A stretch of DNA of 64,000 nucleotides from Streptomyces albireticuli (GCF_021228125.1 NZ_JAJQQS010000017.1:177345-241344), one strand, 5' to 3'. Counted from the stretch's first letter, positions 37,488 to 46,830 are shown. Translations and numbers: made by a program. Notes: generated from the letters alone by a model not told the origin.

Positions 37488-38725
37488 CGCGCGGTCTCCA
37501 TCTCGACCGTGACGCCGTTGAGGATCTCCAGCGCGGCCTTGTTCGTCTCGGCGGCGGTGTCACCGCGGAGGATGACGTGCCCGATGCGGCCGATGTTGTC
37601 GGTGGGGCCGCCCACCTCGTCGCCCGGCTGCTTGTAGACCGAGGAGGCCACGACGTGCCCCGCCTCCGGGATCCCGTCGATCCGGCGGAAGGTGCCGGCG
37701 TGCGGCGCGGTGAAGAAGCGGATCGCGGCGGCGCCTGTACGGGTCGGGGTGACGTCGGGGCGCTCCCCGACGGCGGCCTGGAGGTACGCACGGGCCTCGC
37801 TGACGCCCAGGGCCTCGGACACCAGCTTCATGATGTTGTCGCCGGGCGGCCGGGCGCCGATCTCGATGATCTTGGCGTTGCCCCGGGAGTCCAGCTTGAC
37901 CTCGGTGTGGGCGACTCCGTCGCGCAGGCCGAGCGCGGCGATCGCGGCGCTCACCACGGCGAGCACGGCCTCCTGGTCCGGCGCGGCCAGCTCGGCGGGC
38001 ACGGTGTGACCGGTCTCGGCGCGGCTGGCGTCGTCGGTGGTGAACTTCTCGGTGACGGCGAGGTGGTGGGCGACGCCGCCGGAGACGATCGTCTCGATGC
38101 TGAACTCGTCGCCGTCCACGTACTCCTGGGCGAGCAGGGTGGTGTCCAGGGCGATGCCGTGCGGGAACTCGTGCGTCTGCTGCTGGGCGAGCGCGGCGGC
38201 GGCCGGCAGCCCGGCCTCGGACCGGACGACGCTGACGCCGATGGAGCCGGCGTTCTCGGCGGGCTTGACGACGAGCGGGAAGGAGAGCCCGCTCTCCTTG
38301 ATGCGCAGGGCCAGGGCTTCGTGGTCGGGGGCCGTCACGGTGCGGGGCGCGGCGACGCCGTGCGCGTCGAACACCTCGGCCATCAGGCGCTTGTTGCGGC
38401 AGGCGTCCGCGAACTCCGGCGCGTGGCCGGGCAGGCCCAGCGCGGCGGCGACCCGGGTGGCCAGCGGGGAGAGGAACTCCCAGGAGGTGACGACGCCGTC
38501 GATGCCCTCGGCACGGCAGAAGGCGGTGAGGTCGGCGACGGCGGTGCCGGCGTCGGAGAAGTCGGTGAAGACCGTCCCCGCGATCCGCTCCTTGAGCTCG
38601 GGCCGGTACTGGTCGTAGAGGTCCTCGTGGGTGGCCACGTGGACCCGGTACCCGAGGTCGGCGGCCGCCGTCAGCAGGTCTTCACCGGCGTAGACGTTCG
38701 CCTCGATCAGCAGGACTTTCTTCAC
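37484..38725 (-). CDS. ATP-grasp ligase B
   Basis: 413-aa ATP-grasp carboxylate-amine ligase from GTG 38725 (MKKVLLIEANVYAGEDLLTA). Nucleotide-binding Lys in FPLVVKPAENAGSIGVSVV, acidic patch EYVDGDEFSIETIVSGG, and the Mg/catalytic segment TEVKLDSRGNAKIIEIGARP followed by PGDNIMKLV. The family resembles alanine-anticapsin-type (BacD) and CARNS ligases, which make dipeptides. Both ends overlap neighbours by four bases (MFS gene upstream, ligase A downstream), so three genes are one coupled operon. Confidence 0.9.
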   Translation of the reverse strand: MKKVLLIEANVYAGEDLLTAAADLGYRVHVATHEDLYDQYRPELKERIAGTVFTDFSDAGTAVADLTAFCRAEGIDGVVTSWEFLSPLATRVAAALGLPGHAPEFADACRNKRLMAEVFDAHGVAAPRTVTAPDHEALALRIKESGLSFPLVVKPAENAGSIGVSVVRSEAGLPAAAALAQQQTHEFPHGIALDTTLLAQEYVDGDEFSIETIVSGGVAHHLAVTEKFTTDDASRAETGHTVPAELAAPDQEAVLAVVSAAIAALGLRDGVAHTEVKLDSRGNAKIIEIGARPPGDNIMKLVSEALGVSEARAYLQAAVGERPDVTPTRTGAAAIRFFTAPHAGTFRRIDGIPEAGHVVASSVYKQPGDEVGGPTDNIGRIGHVILRGDTAAETNKAALEILNGVTVEMETAR

Positions 38726-40032
38726 GAGTGGCTTCCTTCCATGGCGGAGACGCCATCGGCGTGGACGGTGGGGGCGGCGGGGGCGGGTGCCTGCCGCAGG
38801 CTCAGGACCAGGGGCACGGCCAGCAGGCTGAATCCGGCGAGGAACAGCCAGGGCCAGGCGGGGCCCCGGTCCAGCAGGGCGGTCAGCACCGCCGGGGCGA
38901 CGGCGCCGCCGAGCGTCCACGAGAGCTGGAACATTCCGAGATAGCGGCCCCGGGCGTGGGCGGGGGCCATGGAGACACTGAGCTCGCCCATCGGCGGGGA
39001 GCCCAGCACCTCGGCGAGGGTGTAGAGGACGACGGCGCCCAGCAGGCCCGCGACCACGGCCCAGGAGGGGACGAGGCTCAGGGCCGCGAAGCCCGCGAAG
39101 GCCACCGCGTTGGTCACGGCCGCCAGGGCGATGACCTTGGCGGGCCGGTGCCGTTCGATCCACCGGGTGGCGACGGTCTGGGTGGTGGCCACGAGGGCGG
39201 TGTTGAGGGTGATGAGCACACCGGCCACCCAGGCGCCCGCGCCCAGGCTGTCCACGGCGTAGACGCCGAGCAGCACGCTGAGCACCATCGAGGCCAGGAC
39301 GAAGGCGAGGTTGGCCGTGACCAGCCGCATATAGGCGCCGTCACGGAGGACGGTGAGGTAGCCGGCCCGGGGGGCCTCGCCGGCCGCGGCGGCCTTCTCC
39401 TCCGCGCTCGGCTCACCGGCCGGCCGCCAGGTGGTGATCAGCCAGGCGGCCAGGAGGTAGCTCAGCGCGTTGACAGCTACGAGCACCCTGAGGCCCGTGG
39501 TGCTGGCGACGGCCATCGCGAGGGAGGCGACGGCACCGCCGAAGCCGATGCCGACGTTGCGCAGGGCCCGGATGAAGCCGAACCAGCGCGTCCGGTCCCC
39601 TTCCGCCGCCACCAGGGGCACGAGGGCGCTGCCGGCGGTCCAGTACAGGGACGCGCCGGTCTGGACGATCAGCTGGGTGGCCACGATCTGCCAGGTCTCG
39701 TGGGCGAGGAAGAGGCAGGCGAAACCGAGGGCGGAGATCAGGTTCCCCACGCCCACGACCACCCGGGGACCGAAGCGGTCCAGGAGCCGGCCGGCCACGG
39801 CGGGCGCGGGGAGGGCGAGCGCGTAGCCCAGGGTGAGGGCCGTGCCCACCGAGACCAGGGAGAGGTCCGTGGTCCTGGTGAAGTAGACGACCATGAAGGC
39901 CATGACGAGCCCACTGGCCAGGCTGTCGATGACGTTCGCCGCGACGAAACGGCCGCTGCCGGACAGGTCGGGGAGTCCCAGGCGGGCCAGAAGGGTGTTC
40001 CGGCCGGTGTCAGAGGATGAATCGACTGACAT
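38722..40032 (-). CDS. MFS exporter of the biosynthetic island, left operon
   Basis: 436-aa major facilitator with about 12 membrane helices and the loop VAGRLLDRFGPRVVVGVG between helices 2 and 3. The start is ATG 40032. The stop overlaps the GTG of ligase B. Location in the same operon as two ligases suggests it exports the product or gives self-resistance. A second MFS (44280-45578) and a LysE protein are also in the island. Confidence 0.88.
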   Translation of the reverse strand: MSVDSSSDTGRNTLLARLGLPDLSGSGRFVAANVIDSLASGLVMAFMVVYFTRTTDLSLVSVGTALTLGYALALPAPAVAGRLLDRFGPRVVVGVGNLISALGFACLFLAHETWQIVATQLIVQTGASLYWTAGSALVPLVAAEGDRTRWFGFIRALRNVGIGFGGAVASLAMAVASTTGLRVLVAVNALSYLLAAWLITTWRPAGEPSAEEKAAAAGEAPRAGYLTVLRDGAYMRLVTANLAFVLASMVLSVLLGVYAVDSLGAGAWVAGVLITLNTALVATTQTVATRWIERHRPAKVIALAAVTNAVAFAGFAALSLVPSWAVVAGLLGAVVLYTLAEVLGSPPMGELSVSMAPAHARGRYLGMFQLSWTLGGAVAPAVLTALLDRGPAWPWLFLAGFSLLAVPLVLSLRQAPAPAAPTVHADGVSAMEGSHS

Positions 40033-40143
40033 TCATGCCCCATTTCATATGTGCTTCCTTGTGCCGGATCCGGGTGGCGGATCCGGCGTCGTTCGGTGTC
40101 CGGGGGGCCGTTCCGGGCGCGGTCGGTGCGCTCGCCGGTCAGG

Positions 40144-41196
40144 TCACAGGTCGTAGGCGCGGCGGAACTTCTCCGTGATGTACTCGCCGGACAGCACGGG
40201 TTCGTGGCGGGCCGGACGGTCCGGGTCGGCGCAGGTGGGGATGCACTCGATCACGGCGTCGAAGTTCGGCTGGTGGAAGAACGGCATGGAGTACCGCTCG
40301 CGGTGGGCGGCCTCGCGGGGCGGGTTGACCACGCGGTGCACGGTGCTCACCCACTTGTCGTTGGTCCAGATGGCCATCAGGTCACCGATGTTGATCACGA
40401 AGGAGCCGGGGATCACGGGGACGTCGAGCCATTCGCCGTCGGCGCCCTGGACCTGGAGGCCGCCGGGCGCGTCGTCCTGGTAGAGGACGGTGAGGCTGCC
40501 CCAGTCGCTGTGCAGGCCCTTGCGGAGCTGGCCCGGCCGCGGGGGTTCCGGCTGGGCCGGGTAGTAGTTGGTCGTCAGGTTGGTCATGTGCTGGTCGACC
40601 TTGTCGTCGAACCAGTCCTCCGGCAGGCCGAGGGCCAGCGCGAACAGCCGCATGATGTCCACGGAAAGCTCTTCCATGGCCGCGTAGTAGCCGCGGTACG
40701 CCTCCTCGAAGCCGGGCAGCGCGGGCCACTTGTTGGGCAGCCGGAGCCGCTCGTCGGCGGAGGGCGGCAGCACGGCCCCCGGGTCGCCGAGGCGGTTGTA
40801 CGTGAAGGTCTGGGACAGGTCGGGGCGGCGGCGCTCGTGCTCGACCGCGGCGTCCGCGTTGGACGCGGCGAGGCTGCCCGACCGGCCGAAGCCCCGCATC
40901 AGCGGGTCCGCGGGGTCGCTCAGCAGCGCGTCCTTCTCGGGCTGCGGGAGGGCGAAGAACTCCTTGGTGGCGCGGTACATCTCGGCGATCACGGCCTCGG
41001 GCACACCGTGGCCGACGATCACGAGGAAGCCGCTCGTCTCGCACACCGTGCCGATGGCCTCGGCGACGTTCCGCCGGCCGAGGGCGTCGCCGCCGCGGGC
41101 CGAGCTCAGGTCGATGACCGGGACGTACCCCTCCACGAGGGTGACCGGCGACGCCGGGGTCTCCAGGAGCAGCGGCATCGCTTCACTCAACGTCAT
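40144..41196 (-). CDS. 2-Oxoglutarate/Fe(II) dioxygenase, isopenicillin-N-synthase fold
   Basis: 350-aa non-heme iron enzyme of the IPNS/DIOX_N group. The N-terminal DIOX_N part has VPVIDLSSARGGDALGRRNV and TSGFLVIVGHGVPEAVI. Iron ligands: HSDWGSLTVLYQDD (His-x-Asp) and TVHRVVNP (distal His); the 2OG-binding Arg is in RYSMPFF. The start ATG 41196 overlaps the LOG gene stop by four bases. It likely hydroxylates or otherwise oxidises an intermediate. Gibberellin- or flavonoid-type enzymes share the fold but not the substrate. Confidence 0.9.
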   Translation of the reverse strand: MTLSEAMPLLLETPASPVTLVEGYVPVIDLSSARGGDALGRRNVAEAIGTVCETSGFLVIVGHGVPEAVIAEMYRATKEFFALPQPEKDALLSDPADPLMRGFGRSGSLAASNADAAVEHERRRPDLSQTFTYNRLGDPGAVLPPSADERLRLPNKWPALPGFEEAYRGYYAAMEELSVDIMRLFALALGLPEDWFDDKVDQHMTNLTTNYYPAQPEPPRPGQLRKGLHSDWGSLTVLYQDDAPGGLQVQGADGEWLDVPVIPGSFVINIGDLMAIWTNDKWVSTVHRVVNPPREAAHRERYSMPFFHQPNFDAVIECIPTCADPDRPARHEPVLSGEYITEKFRRAYDL

Positions 41197-41786
41197 TGTC
41201 CGTCTTTCCTTGTCTGTCCTTCGGGCAGTCCCCACCGGGGGGCGGGGGGCCGCCAGGTCTCGTACATCCGGAAGAGTTCCTCCGCGTTCCCGACGGGCAC
41301 GAAGGACTGGAGTTCTTCCGGGCGGAGGAAGCCGTTGGCCGCCATGCGCCGGGCCATGCCCATGAGGCGGCTCCAGTAGCCGTCGGTGTTCAGCAGCGTC
41401 ACGGGCTTGCCGTGGTATCCGAGCACGAGCCAGGCCCAGACCTCGACGATCTCCTCGAGGGTGCCGACGCTCCCCGGGAGGGCGACGAAGCAGTCGCCGA
41501 GGTCGGCCATCATCTGCTTGCGTTCGTGCATGGTGTCGACGACGTGCAGGCGGGTCAGGCCGCGGTGCGCGACCTCGGCGTCGACCAGCGACTTCGGCAT
41601 CACGCCGGTGACGGTGCCGCCGGCCTCCAGGGCCGCGTCGGCCACCGCGCCCATGAGGCCGACCGCGCCTCCGCCGTAGACGATCTCCACTCCGGCCTCG
41701 GCCAGGGAGCGGGCGAACTCCCGGGCCTCCCGCTCGAACACCGGGCGGTTGCCCGACGCCGAGCCCGCGTAGACGGTGACCTTCAC
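41193..41786 (-). CDS. LOG-family nucleotide phosphoribohydrolase with altered signature
   Basis: 197-aa Rossmann protein of the LOG (TIGR00730) family, which removes ribose-5-phosphate from adenine or cytokinin nucleotides to release the base. YGGGAVGLMG (37-46) and MHERKQMM (86-93) are intact. The signature PGGxGTxEE reads PGSVGTLEE (104-112), with Ser106 in place of the second Gly. That loop binds phosphate, so specificity may differ. It lies between thyX and the dioxygenase gene, with a four-base overlap to the latter. Confidence 0.88.
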   Translation of the reverse strand: MKVTVYAGSASGNRPVFEREAREFARSLAEAGVEIVYGGGAVGLMGAVADAALEAGGTVTGVMPKSLVDAEVAHRGLTRLHVVDTMHERKQMMADLGDCFVALPGSVGTLEEIVEVWAWLVLGYHGKPVTLLNTDGYWSRLMGMARRMAANGFLRPEELQSFVPVGNAEELFRMYETWRPPAPRWGLPEGQTRKDGQ

Positions 41787-41823
41787 CGCTGCCGTCCGGC
41801 GCCGTGGGGGAAGTGCCGGCCGG

Positions 41824-42600
41824 TCACGGGCTGACCCGGCCGAAGGAGTCGAACGCCGCGTGCGTCAGCGGCATGAGGCGGGCGAACTCGCGCTCCATCT
41901 GCTCCGCGACCATCTCGATCTCACGCTGCGGGTGGGAGACGTAGGAGGCGTCCTTGCGGTTGGTCCGCAGGCCGAGAAAGTGCATCAGCGAACGGGCGTT
42001 GCACGTCGCGTACACGGCCGAGTAGGTGGACACCGGCAGGACCATGCGCGCGAGTTCCCGGGCGACACCGCTCTCCAGCAGGCTCGTGTACTCCTCGTAC
42101 GCGGCCGTGTAGACGCGGGAGGCGGACTCGGTGAGCCGCGTGTGGTCGCCGTCGGCGCCGGGCACGTACTGGTAGTCGCCGGGCTTGCCCTCCTGACGGA
42201 GCAGGCGGTCGCCGTCCGGCACGTAGAAGACCGGGTTGATCTCGCGGTAGCGGGCGCTCTCCTCGTTGAACGACCAGGTGCGGTGGCGCATCAGGTGCCG
42301 CACGGTGAAGATCGGGGCGTTGATGAGGAACGTCATGTAATTGTGCTCGAACGGGCTCCCGTGGCGGCTCCGCATCAGGTACTTGATGAGGCCGTCCATA
42401 TAGCCCTCGCCGCGCTCCTCGCGGTGGGCGTCCTCGCCAGCGGTGGAGACCCGTGCGGCGCGGACGACACCCACGTCGCTCGCGGAGTGGTCCACGAGTT
42501 CCACGGTGATGTCGCTGCGCAGCTCGAACCGGGGGCGGTCCAGGAGGCCCACGGAGGCGGTGTCGCCGTCGGGCGTGATTTCGGTCCGTGCATTCGCCAT
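41824..42600 (-). CDS. thyX: Flavin-dependent thymidylate synthase
   Basis: 258-aa ThyX: methylates dUMP at C5 with methylene-tetrahydrofolate, FAD and NADPH. The signature RHRTWSFNEESARY fits RHR-x7-S, and the C-terminal REIEMVAEQM helix and active-site SLMHFLGLRTN are present. ATG 42600 is preferred because GGAGAG sits eight bases before it; an earlier ATG at 42615 overlaps that site. In Streptomyces housekeeping thyX sits with dapB/dapA; this copy in an island beside LOG and a dioxygenase may be specialised for a nucleotide in the product. Polyoxin PolB, a ThyX-like UMP methylase, is the precedent. Confidence 0.92.
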   Translation of the reverse strand: MANARTEITPDGDTASVGLLDRPRFELRSDITVELVDHSASDVGVVRAARVSTAGEDAHREERGEGYMDGLIKYLMRSRHGSPFEHNYMTFLINAPIFTVRHLMRHRTWSFNEESARYREINPVFYVPDGDRLLRQEGKPGDYQYVPGADGDHTRLTESASRVYTAAYEEYTSLLESGVARELARMVLPVSTYSAVYATCNARSLMHFLGLRTNRKDASYVSHPQREIEMVAEQMEREFARLMPLTHAAFDSFGRVSP

Positions 42601-42688
42601 GGCGGCGCTCTCCATTATTTCGTTCGTGTCATTGAATTCGAATAAGGGGCACACCGGTGCGGCCTCTTCGCCGCCCGGCCGGGGGGTT

Positions 42689-42880
42689 TTATCCCCAGCC
42701 GGAGTCGGCGCGGAATGCGGGGGCGGCGGAGACGAACGTCCGGTCCTGGTCCTCGGTGACCTGGCCCGATGCGGCCGGGATCAACAGGGCCGCCATCGCC
42801 GAGAATCCCAGCGCCGTCACCACGGACGTCTTGACGAAACCCTGACGAGTAACCCGGACCAGCGCGCCGTTCTTTCGCAT
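42689..42880 (-). CDS. 63-aa exported or membrane-anchored small protein
   Basis: Short gene starting at ATG 42880 after AGGGGTGGGG. It has a basic N-terminus (MRKNGALVRVTRQGFVKTS) and one hydrophobic helix (VVTALGFSAMAALLIPAASG). The polar tail VTEDQDRTFVSAAPAFRADS ends GWG. A signal peptidase site after AASGQ is plausible. No family is recognised. It is divergent from the LuxR regulator at 43128 and downstream gene is thyX. It could be a secreted signalling or immunity peptide or a precursor peptide; nothing in sequence decides. Confidence 0.6.
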   Translation of the reverse strand: MRKNGALVRVTRQGFVKTSVVTALGFSAMAALLIPAASGQVTEDQDRTFVSAAPAFRADSGWG

Positions 42881-43127
42881 TACCCCACCCCTGAGAAGTT
42901 TTCCCGGCCGCGTTTTCCGGCCCGGCGATGACTCGATCCTGCACCGTCTCGGGTGGCGGGAGAACGGCTGCGCGGGATCACCTCTTCGCACTGCACGAAA
43001 GTGAGGGGGCTCCCGACTATCCGGAATTTCTACGTCCATATTGGCCGAGCCCCCCGCACAGCACCGCAAACCACCCGCGTTGGACAATGCCTCTGGCATA
43101 TTCACTTAACGACGGGACGCAACTGCG

Positions 43128-44135
43128 ATGGATCAGGGCACCGTTCCCCCGCTCGCGGGGCCGACCTCCCCCGTACTCACCACCGAGGCCCGGGAGTTGT
43201 ACCGGCGGGCTCTCCGGGACGGTGCGACCGGCCCGCTCCCGGCCGGCGACGACGCCGTGCGGCAGCTCCTGCACCTGGGACTGGTCGAACCCGACCCGGC
43301 GGAGTCCGGGCGCTACCTCCCCCTCGACCCGCAGATCGCCGAGGCGCGGATCGGCGTCGCCTGGCGGGCCAAGGCGCTGGACCTCCTGGACCAGGCCGCC
43401 GACATCCGGGACGAACTGGCGCCGTTCGTCGAGGAGTACCAGCGGATGCGGCAGTCCGCCGTCCGCAACGACGCGTTCGACAGGCTGCGCGGCCGGCACG
43501 CCATCAACTTCCACCTGGACAGCGCCCTCGGCGGCTGCCGGGAGGAGCTCCTCACGGCGCAGCCGGGCGGCGGCCGGTCCAGCGCGGTCCTCCAGGAGGC
43601 GCTCGGCCGCGACCGGCCGCTCCTGGACCGCGGCGCGAGCATGCGGACCCTCTACCAGCACAGCGCGCAGTTCGACCCGGTCACCCGCACCTACGTCACC
43701 GAGGTGACGGCCCTCGGCGCCCAGGTGCGCACCCTCGACGAACTCTTCAAGCGCCTCATCGTGGTCGACCGCCGGCTGGCCTTCATCCCCGCCGCCGACG
43801 ACGACAACAGCGCGGTCCTGATCAAGGACGAGTCCGTCGTGCGCTACCTCGCCGATATCTTCGACCGCAACTGGCAGCGCGCCACGCCGTTCCCCACGGA
43901 CTACAGCACCGCCGCGACCTCCGCCATCTCCACCGAACTCCGCCAGACCATCGTCCGGCTCCTCATCGAGGGCGAGAGCGAATCGGTGATCGCCCGCCGG
44001 ATCGGCGTGAGCAAGCGGACGTGTGCGTCGCACATCGCGCGGCTGAAGCAGGAGCTGGACGCGGAGACGCTGTTCCAGCTGGGATACCGGGTGGCGGTGC
44101 AGGAGGCGCGGGAGGGGAGCGCGGCGCCGGCGTGA
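43128..44135 (+). CDS. LuxR-type regulator, left paralogue
   Basis: 335-aa regulator of a streptomycete family in which a TrmB/phospholipase-D-like middle domain precedes a LuxR-type helix-turn-helix. Middle motifs ELLTAQPGGGR (~140), MRTLYQHSAQ and LIVVDRRLAFIPAADDDNSA are shared with the gene at 58177. C-terminal HTH: SESVIARRIGVSKRTCASHI (~285-305). No TTA codon is seen. It faces the leftward operons (42880 and 45578) and likely activates them. Confidence 0.87.
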   Translation: MDQGTVPPLAGPTSPVLTTEARELYRRALRDGATGPLPAGDDAVRQLLHLGLVEPDPAESGRYLPLDPQIAEARIGVAWRAKALDLLDQAADIRDELAPFVEEYQRMRQSAVRNDAFDRLRGRHAINFHLDSALGGCREELLTAQPGGGRSSAVLQEALGRDRPLLDRGASMRTLYQHSAQFDPVTRTYVTEVTALGAQVRTLDELFKRLIVVDRRLAFIPAADDDNSAVLIKDESVVRYLADIFDRNWQRATPFPTDYSTAATSAISTELRQTIVRLLIEGESESVIARRIGVSKRTCASHIARLKQELDAETLFQLGYRVAVQEAREGSAAPA

Positions 44136-44279
44136 GGTCCGGGCCCGGTCGTACGGGTGCCGACGTCGCGGCGGCGGACGCCGGGTCCCGGCCGGCGGCA
44201 CGAGGACGACCGCCCGCGCCCGGCGCACGGCCGGACGCGGGCGGAGCGCGACCCGAGTGGGGGCTTCGCCCCCGGCCCC

Positions 44280-45578
44280 TCACGCCTTGGGCAGTTCCTT
44301 CATCGACCGCAGCGGCGAGAAGAAGATCAGCAGCCAGCTCACCGCCATGATCCCCGCCCCCGTCCACAGCGCCGCCCGCAGCCCCGCGAGCTCGGCCAGG
44401 AGGCCGGCCAGGAGGGAGCCGACGGCCAGGGCGCCGGTGACCAGGAAGCGGAAAGTGGCGTTCATGCGACCGAGGAGGTGGTCGGGGGTGAGCTCCTGGC
44501 GGGCGGTCACCTTGATGACGTTGTCCGAGCCGATCTTGAAGGTGATGGCCAGCCAGGCGAGCGCGGCGATCCAGAGCGCGGGGCCCCGGTCGAGGCGGGC
44601 GATCAGGGCTCCCATCGGGGCGACGGCCAGGCCGATCACCCACATCGACCGGCCGTGCCCGAGCCGCCGGCCGAGGGCGCGGGCGCACAGGGAGCCGAGG
44701 AAGGCGCCGACGCCGCCGAGGCCCAGGTAGGCGCCGAGCAGGCCCTCGGAGAGGCGCAGCTCGCGGACGAAGAGCACCGGGAGCAGGGTGAGGCTCATCT
44801 GGACGGCCAGATTGGTGGCGGCGCCCTCCAGGGCTATCGGGCGCAGCAGCGGATGGCCCAGGACGAAGCGGGCGCCCTCCAGGATCTCCTTGCCGAGGTG
44901 CCGGTCCGGCTGCCGCTTCGGCGCCGGCTCGGGGCGCCGCACCCGCAGCAGGCACAGCGCCGAGACCACATACGTGGCGGCGTTGACGCCGATGGCCAGC
45001 GGGGCGGTGATCAGCTGGACGAGGTAGCCGCCCGCGCCGCGCCCGGCGACCGAGTTGACGGCCTCCGCGCTCATCAGCCGGGCGTTGGCCTCGCCGAGCC
45101 GCTCACGGCCCACGACGTGGGGCAGGAAGCTCTGGTTGGCGACGTCGAAGAAGACCGTCGCCACGCCGCCGATCAGCACGACCGCGTAGAGCTGATAGAG
45201 AGTCAGGGCGTCGTACCACCAGGCCACCGGGACCGAGCCGAAGAGCACGGCGCGGACCACGTCGGCGGTGATCTGGAGGCGTCTTCGGCGCATCCGGTCG
45301 ACCCAGGCGCCGGCCGGCAGCCCGATCAGCAGGAACGCGAGGGTGCTCAGCGCGGCGAGCGCGCCGACCTGGCCCGTGGAGGCGTCCAGTTCCGTGACGG
45401 CGAGCAGCGGGACGGCCAGATAGCTGATCTGGGTGCCGAACTTGCTGGTCGCCCCGGCGGCGAAGACGTACCGGAAGTCCTTGAGGGCGAAGACGGAGCG
45501 GACGGCCGGCGCGGCGGTCTCCGGGGAGGCCGCCGCGTCCGCCCGCGTGCGCGAGGGCGTTTCCGAGGGGGACGTCAC
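44280..45578 (-). CDS. MFS_3-type exporter of the right operon
   Basis: 432-aa major facilitator of the enterobactin-exporter-like MFS_3 group. FALKDFRYVFAAGATSKFGT is the opening helix and GLPAGAWVDRMRRRRLQIT the loop 2-3 motif. About 12 helices. It begins four bases after the stop of ligase C, so they are co-transcribed. Last gene of the long right operon. Confidence 0.88.
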   Translation of the reverse strand: MTSPSETPSRTRADAAASPETAAPAVRSVFALKDFRYVFAAGATSKFGTQISYLAVPLLAVTELDASTGQVGALAALSTLAFLLIGLPAGAWVDRMRRRRLQITADVVRAVLFGSVPVAWWYDALTLYQLYAVVLIGGVATVFFDVANQSFLPHVVGRERLGEANARLMSAEAVNSVAGRGAGGYLVQLITAPLAIGVNAATYVVSALCLLRVRRPEPAPKRQPDRHLGKEILEGARFVLGHPLLRPIALEGAATNLAVQMSLTLLPVLFVRELRLSEGLLGAYLGLGGVGAFLGSLCARALGRRLGHGRSMWVIGLAVAPMGALIARLDRGPALWIAALAWLAITFKIGSDNVIKVTARQELTPDHLLGRMNATFRFLVTGALAVGSLLAGLLAELAGLRAALWTGAGIMAVSWLLIFFSPLRSMKELPKA

Positions 45579-45582
45579 GGGC

Positions 45583-46830
45583 TCAGGCGGTTCGGAAGCG
45601 GACCTGGCGGGCGATCACGTCGCACCGCGCCACCGCGTCGTCGCCGTCGTCGCCGGTGACCAGCATGAAGCCCGCGCAGCAGTCGGCGACGGTGCGCAGC
45701 GGCGGGATGGTGTCCCCGGGGTTGCGGGCGATCACCACGCCCCGGTCGTGGGGGGTGATCTCGTGCAGGAGCGGGAGGTAGGCGTCCGTGAGCTCGCCCG
45801 GCGGTACGCGCCGGACGACGGCGTCGATGTCGTCGTCGATCTCGACGGCCTCGACGGTGCCGGGCTCGGGGACGAAGAACTGGATGGCCGCGCCGCCGAT
45901 CGGCTCCGGCGGGGTGAGCGGCAGCTCGTCGATGCCGAGCGGGACGGTGAGCATCATCCGGGCGAGGTCCAGGCCGAAGGCCCGGTTCACCAGGTGCTGC
46001 ATGGCGTGGCCGCCGAGCCGGGCGTGGGACTCCAGGACCCGGGGGCCGTTCGGGGTCAGCACGTACTCGCTGTGCGAGGGGCCCTCGGTCAGGCCGACGG
46101 CGTCGAGCAGCCGGGCGGTCATGTCCCGCAGCTCGTCCAGGTAGGGGACGGCGACCCGGCTGGGGGTGCTGACCGCCCACTCCACGAAGCGGTCGTTCAT
46201 GCGGTAATCGGAGTAGCCGATGACCAGGTGGCGGCCGCCGAGCGAGAAGCCGTCGACGCTGACGACCGGGCCGGAGAGGAACTCCTCCGCGAGGGCCGAG
46301 GTGAGTCCGGCCGCGGTCATGGACTCCCAGGCGCGGACGGCCTCCTCGGCGCCCTCCACCCGGTTGATGTGGCGGCTGGCCGCGCCGTCGACGGGCTTGA
46401 GGACGATCGGCCCGGCGACCGAGGCGGCGAACTCCGCGGCCTCCTCGGCGCTGTGCACCACCTGGTGGCGCACGGGGCTGAGGTCGTGCTTGGCGAGCAG
46501 CTCGCGGGTGAGGGCCTTGTCCTTGAGCGAGCGCTGGGTCTGCTCGCCGACGCCGGGCAGGCCCAGCGCGTCGACGACGTGGCCGCAGGCGACGCCGGCC
46601 GGCTCGGAGGTGGTGAGGACGCGGTCGAACGGGCGCTCCTCGTGCAGCGGGCGCAGCACCTCGAGGACGGCCGGGCCGTCGGTGATCGGGGCGTGCACGA
46701 TGCGCTCGCAGTGCTCCGCGATCGACGGCTCGTAGAGGCCCTCCTCGTGGACGAGCACGATGTCGATGCCCAGGTCCTTGGCGCCGGCGATGGGGGCCGG
46801 GCGGCCGCCGATCCACGCTACTCGAAACAT
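45583..46830 (-). CDS. ATP-grasp ligase C, paralogue of ligase E
   Basis: 415-aa ATP-grasp ligase. The N-terminus FRVAWIGGRPAPIAGAKDLG and the rest align end to end with ligase E (49187-50443), with many long identical stretches (LKDKALTRELLAKHDLSPVR; AVGLTEGPSHSEYVLTPNGP). Nucleotide Lys in GPIVLKPVDGAASRHI, metal-site segment VLESHARLGGHA. GGAG precedes ATG 46830. In ligase E the sequence at the metal site is ESHARLAGSG, a change that may separate their roles. Confidence 0.9.
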   Translation of the reverse strand: MFRVAWIGGRPAPIAGAKDLGIDIVLVHEEGLYEPSIAEHCERIVHAPITDGPAVLEVLRPLHEERPFDRVLTTSEPAGVACGHVVDALGLPGVGEQTQRSLKDKALTRELLAKHDLSPVRHQVVHSAEEAAEFAASVAGPIVLKPVDGAASRHINRVEGAEEAVRAWESMTAAGLTSALAEEFLSGPVVSVDGFSLGGRHLVIGYSDYRMNDRFVEWAVSTPSRVAVPYLDELRDMTARLLDAVGLTEGPSHSEYVLTPNGPRVLESHARLGGHAMQHLVNRAFGLDLARMMLTVPLGIDELPLTPPEPIGGAAIQFFVPEPGTVEAVEIDDDIDAVVRRVPPGELTDAYLPLLHEITPHDRGVVIARNPGDTIPPLRTVADCCAGFMLVTGDDGDDAVARCDVIARQVRFRTA

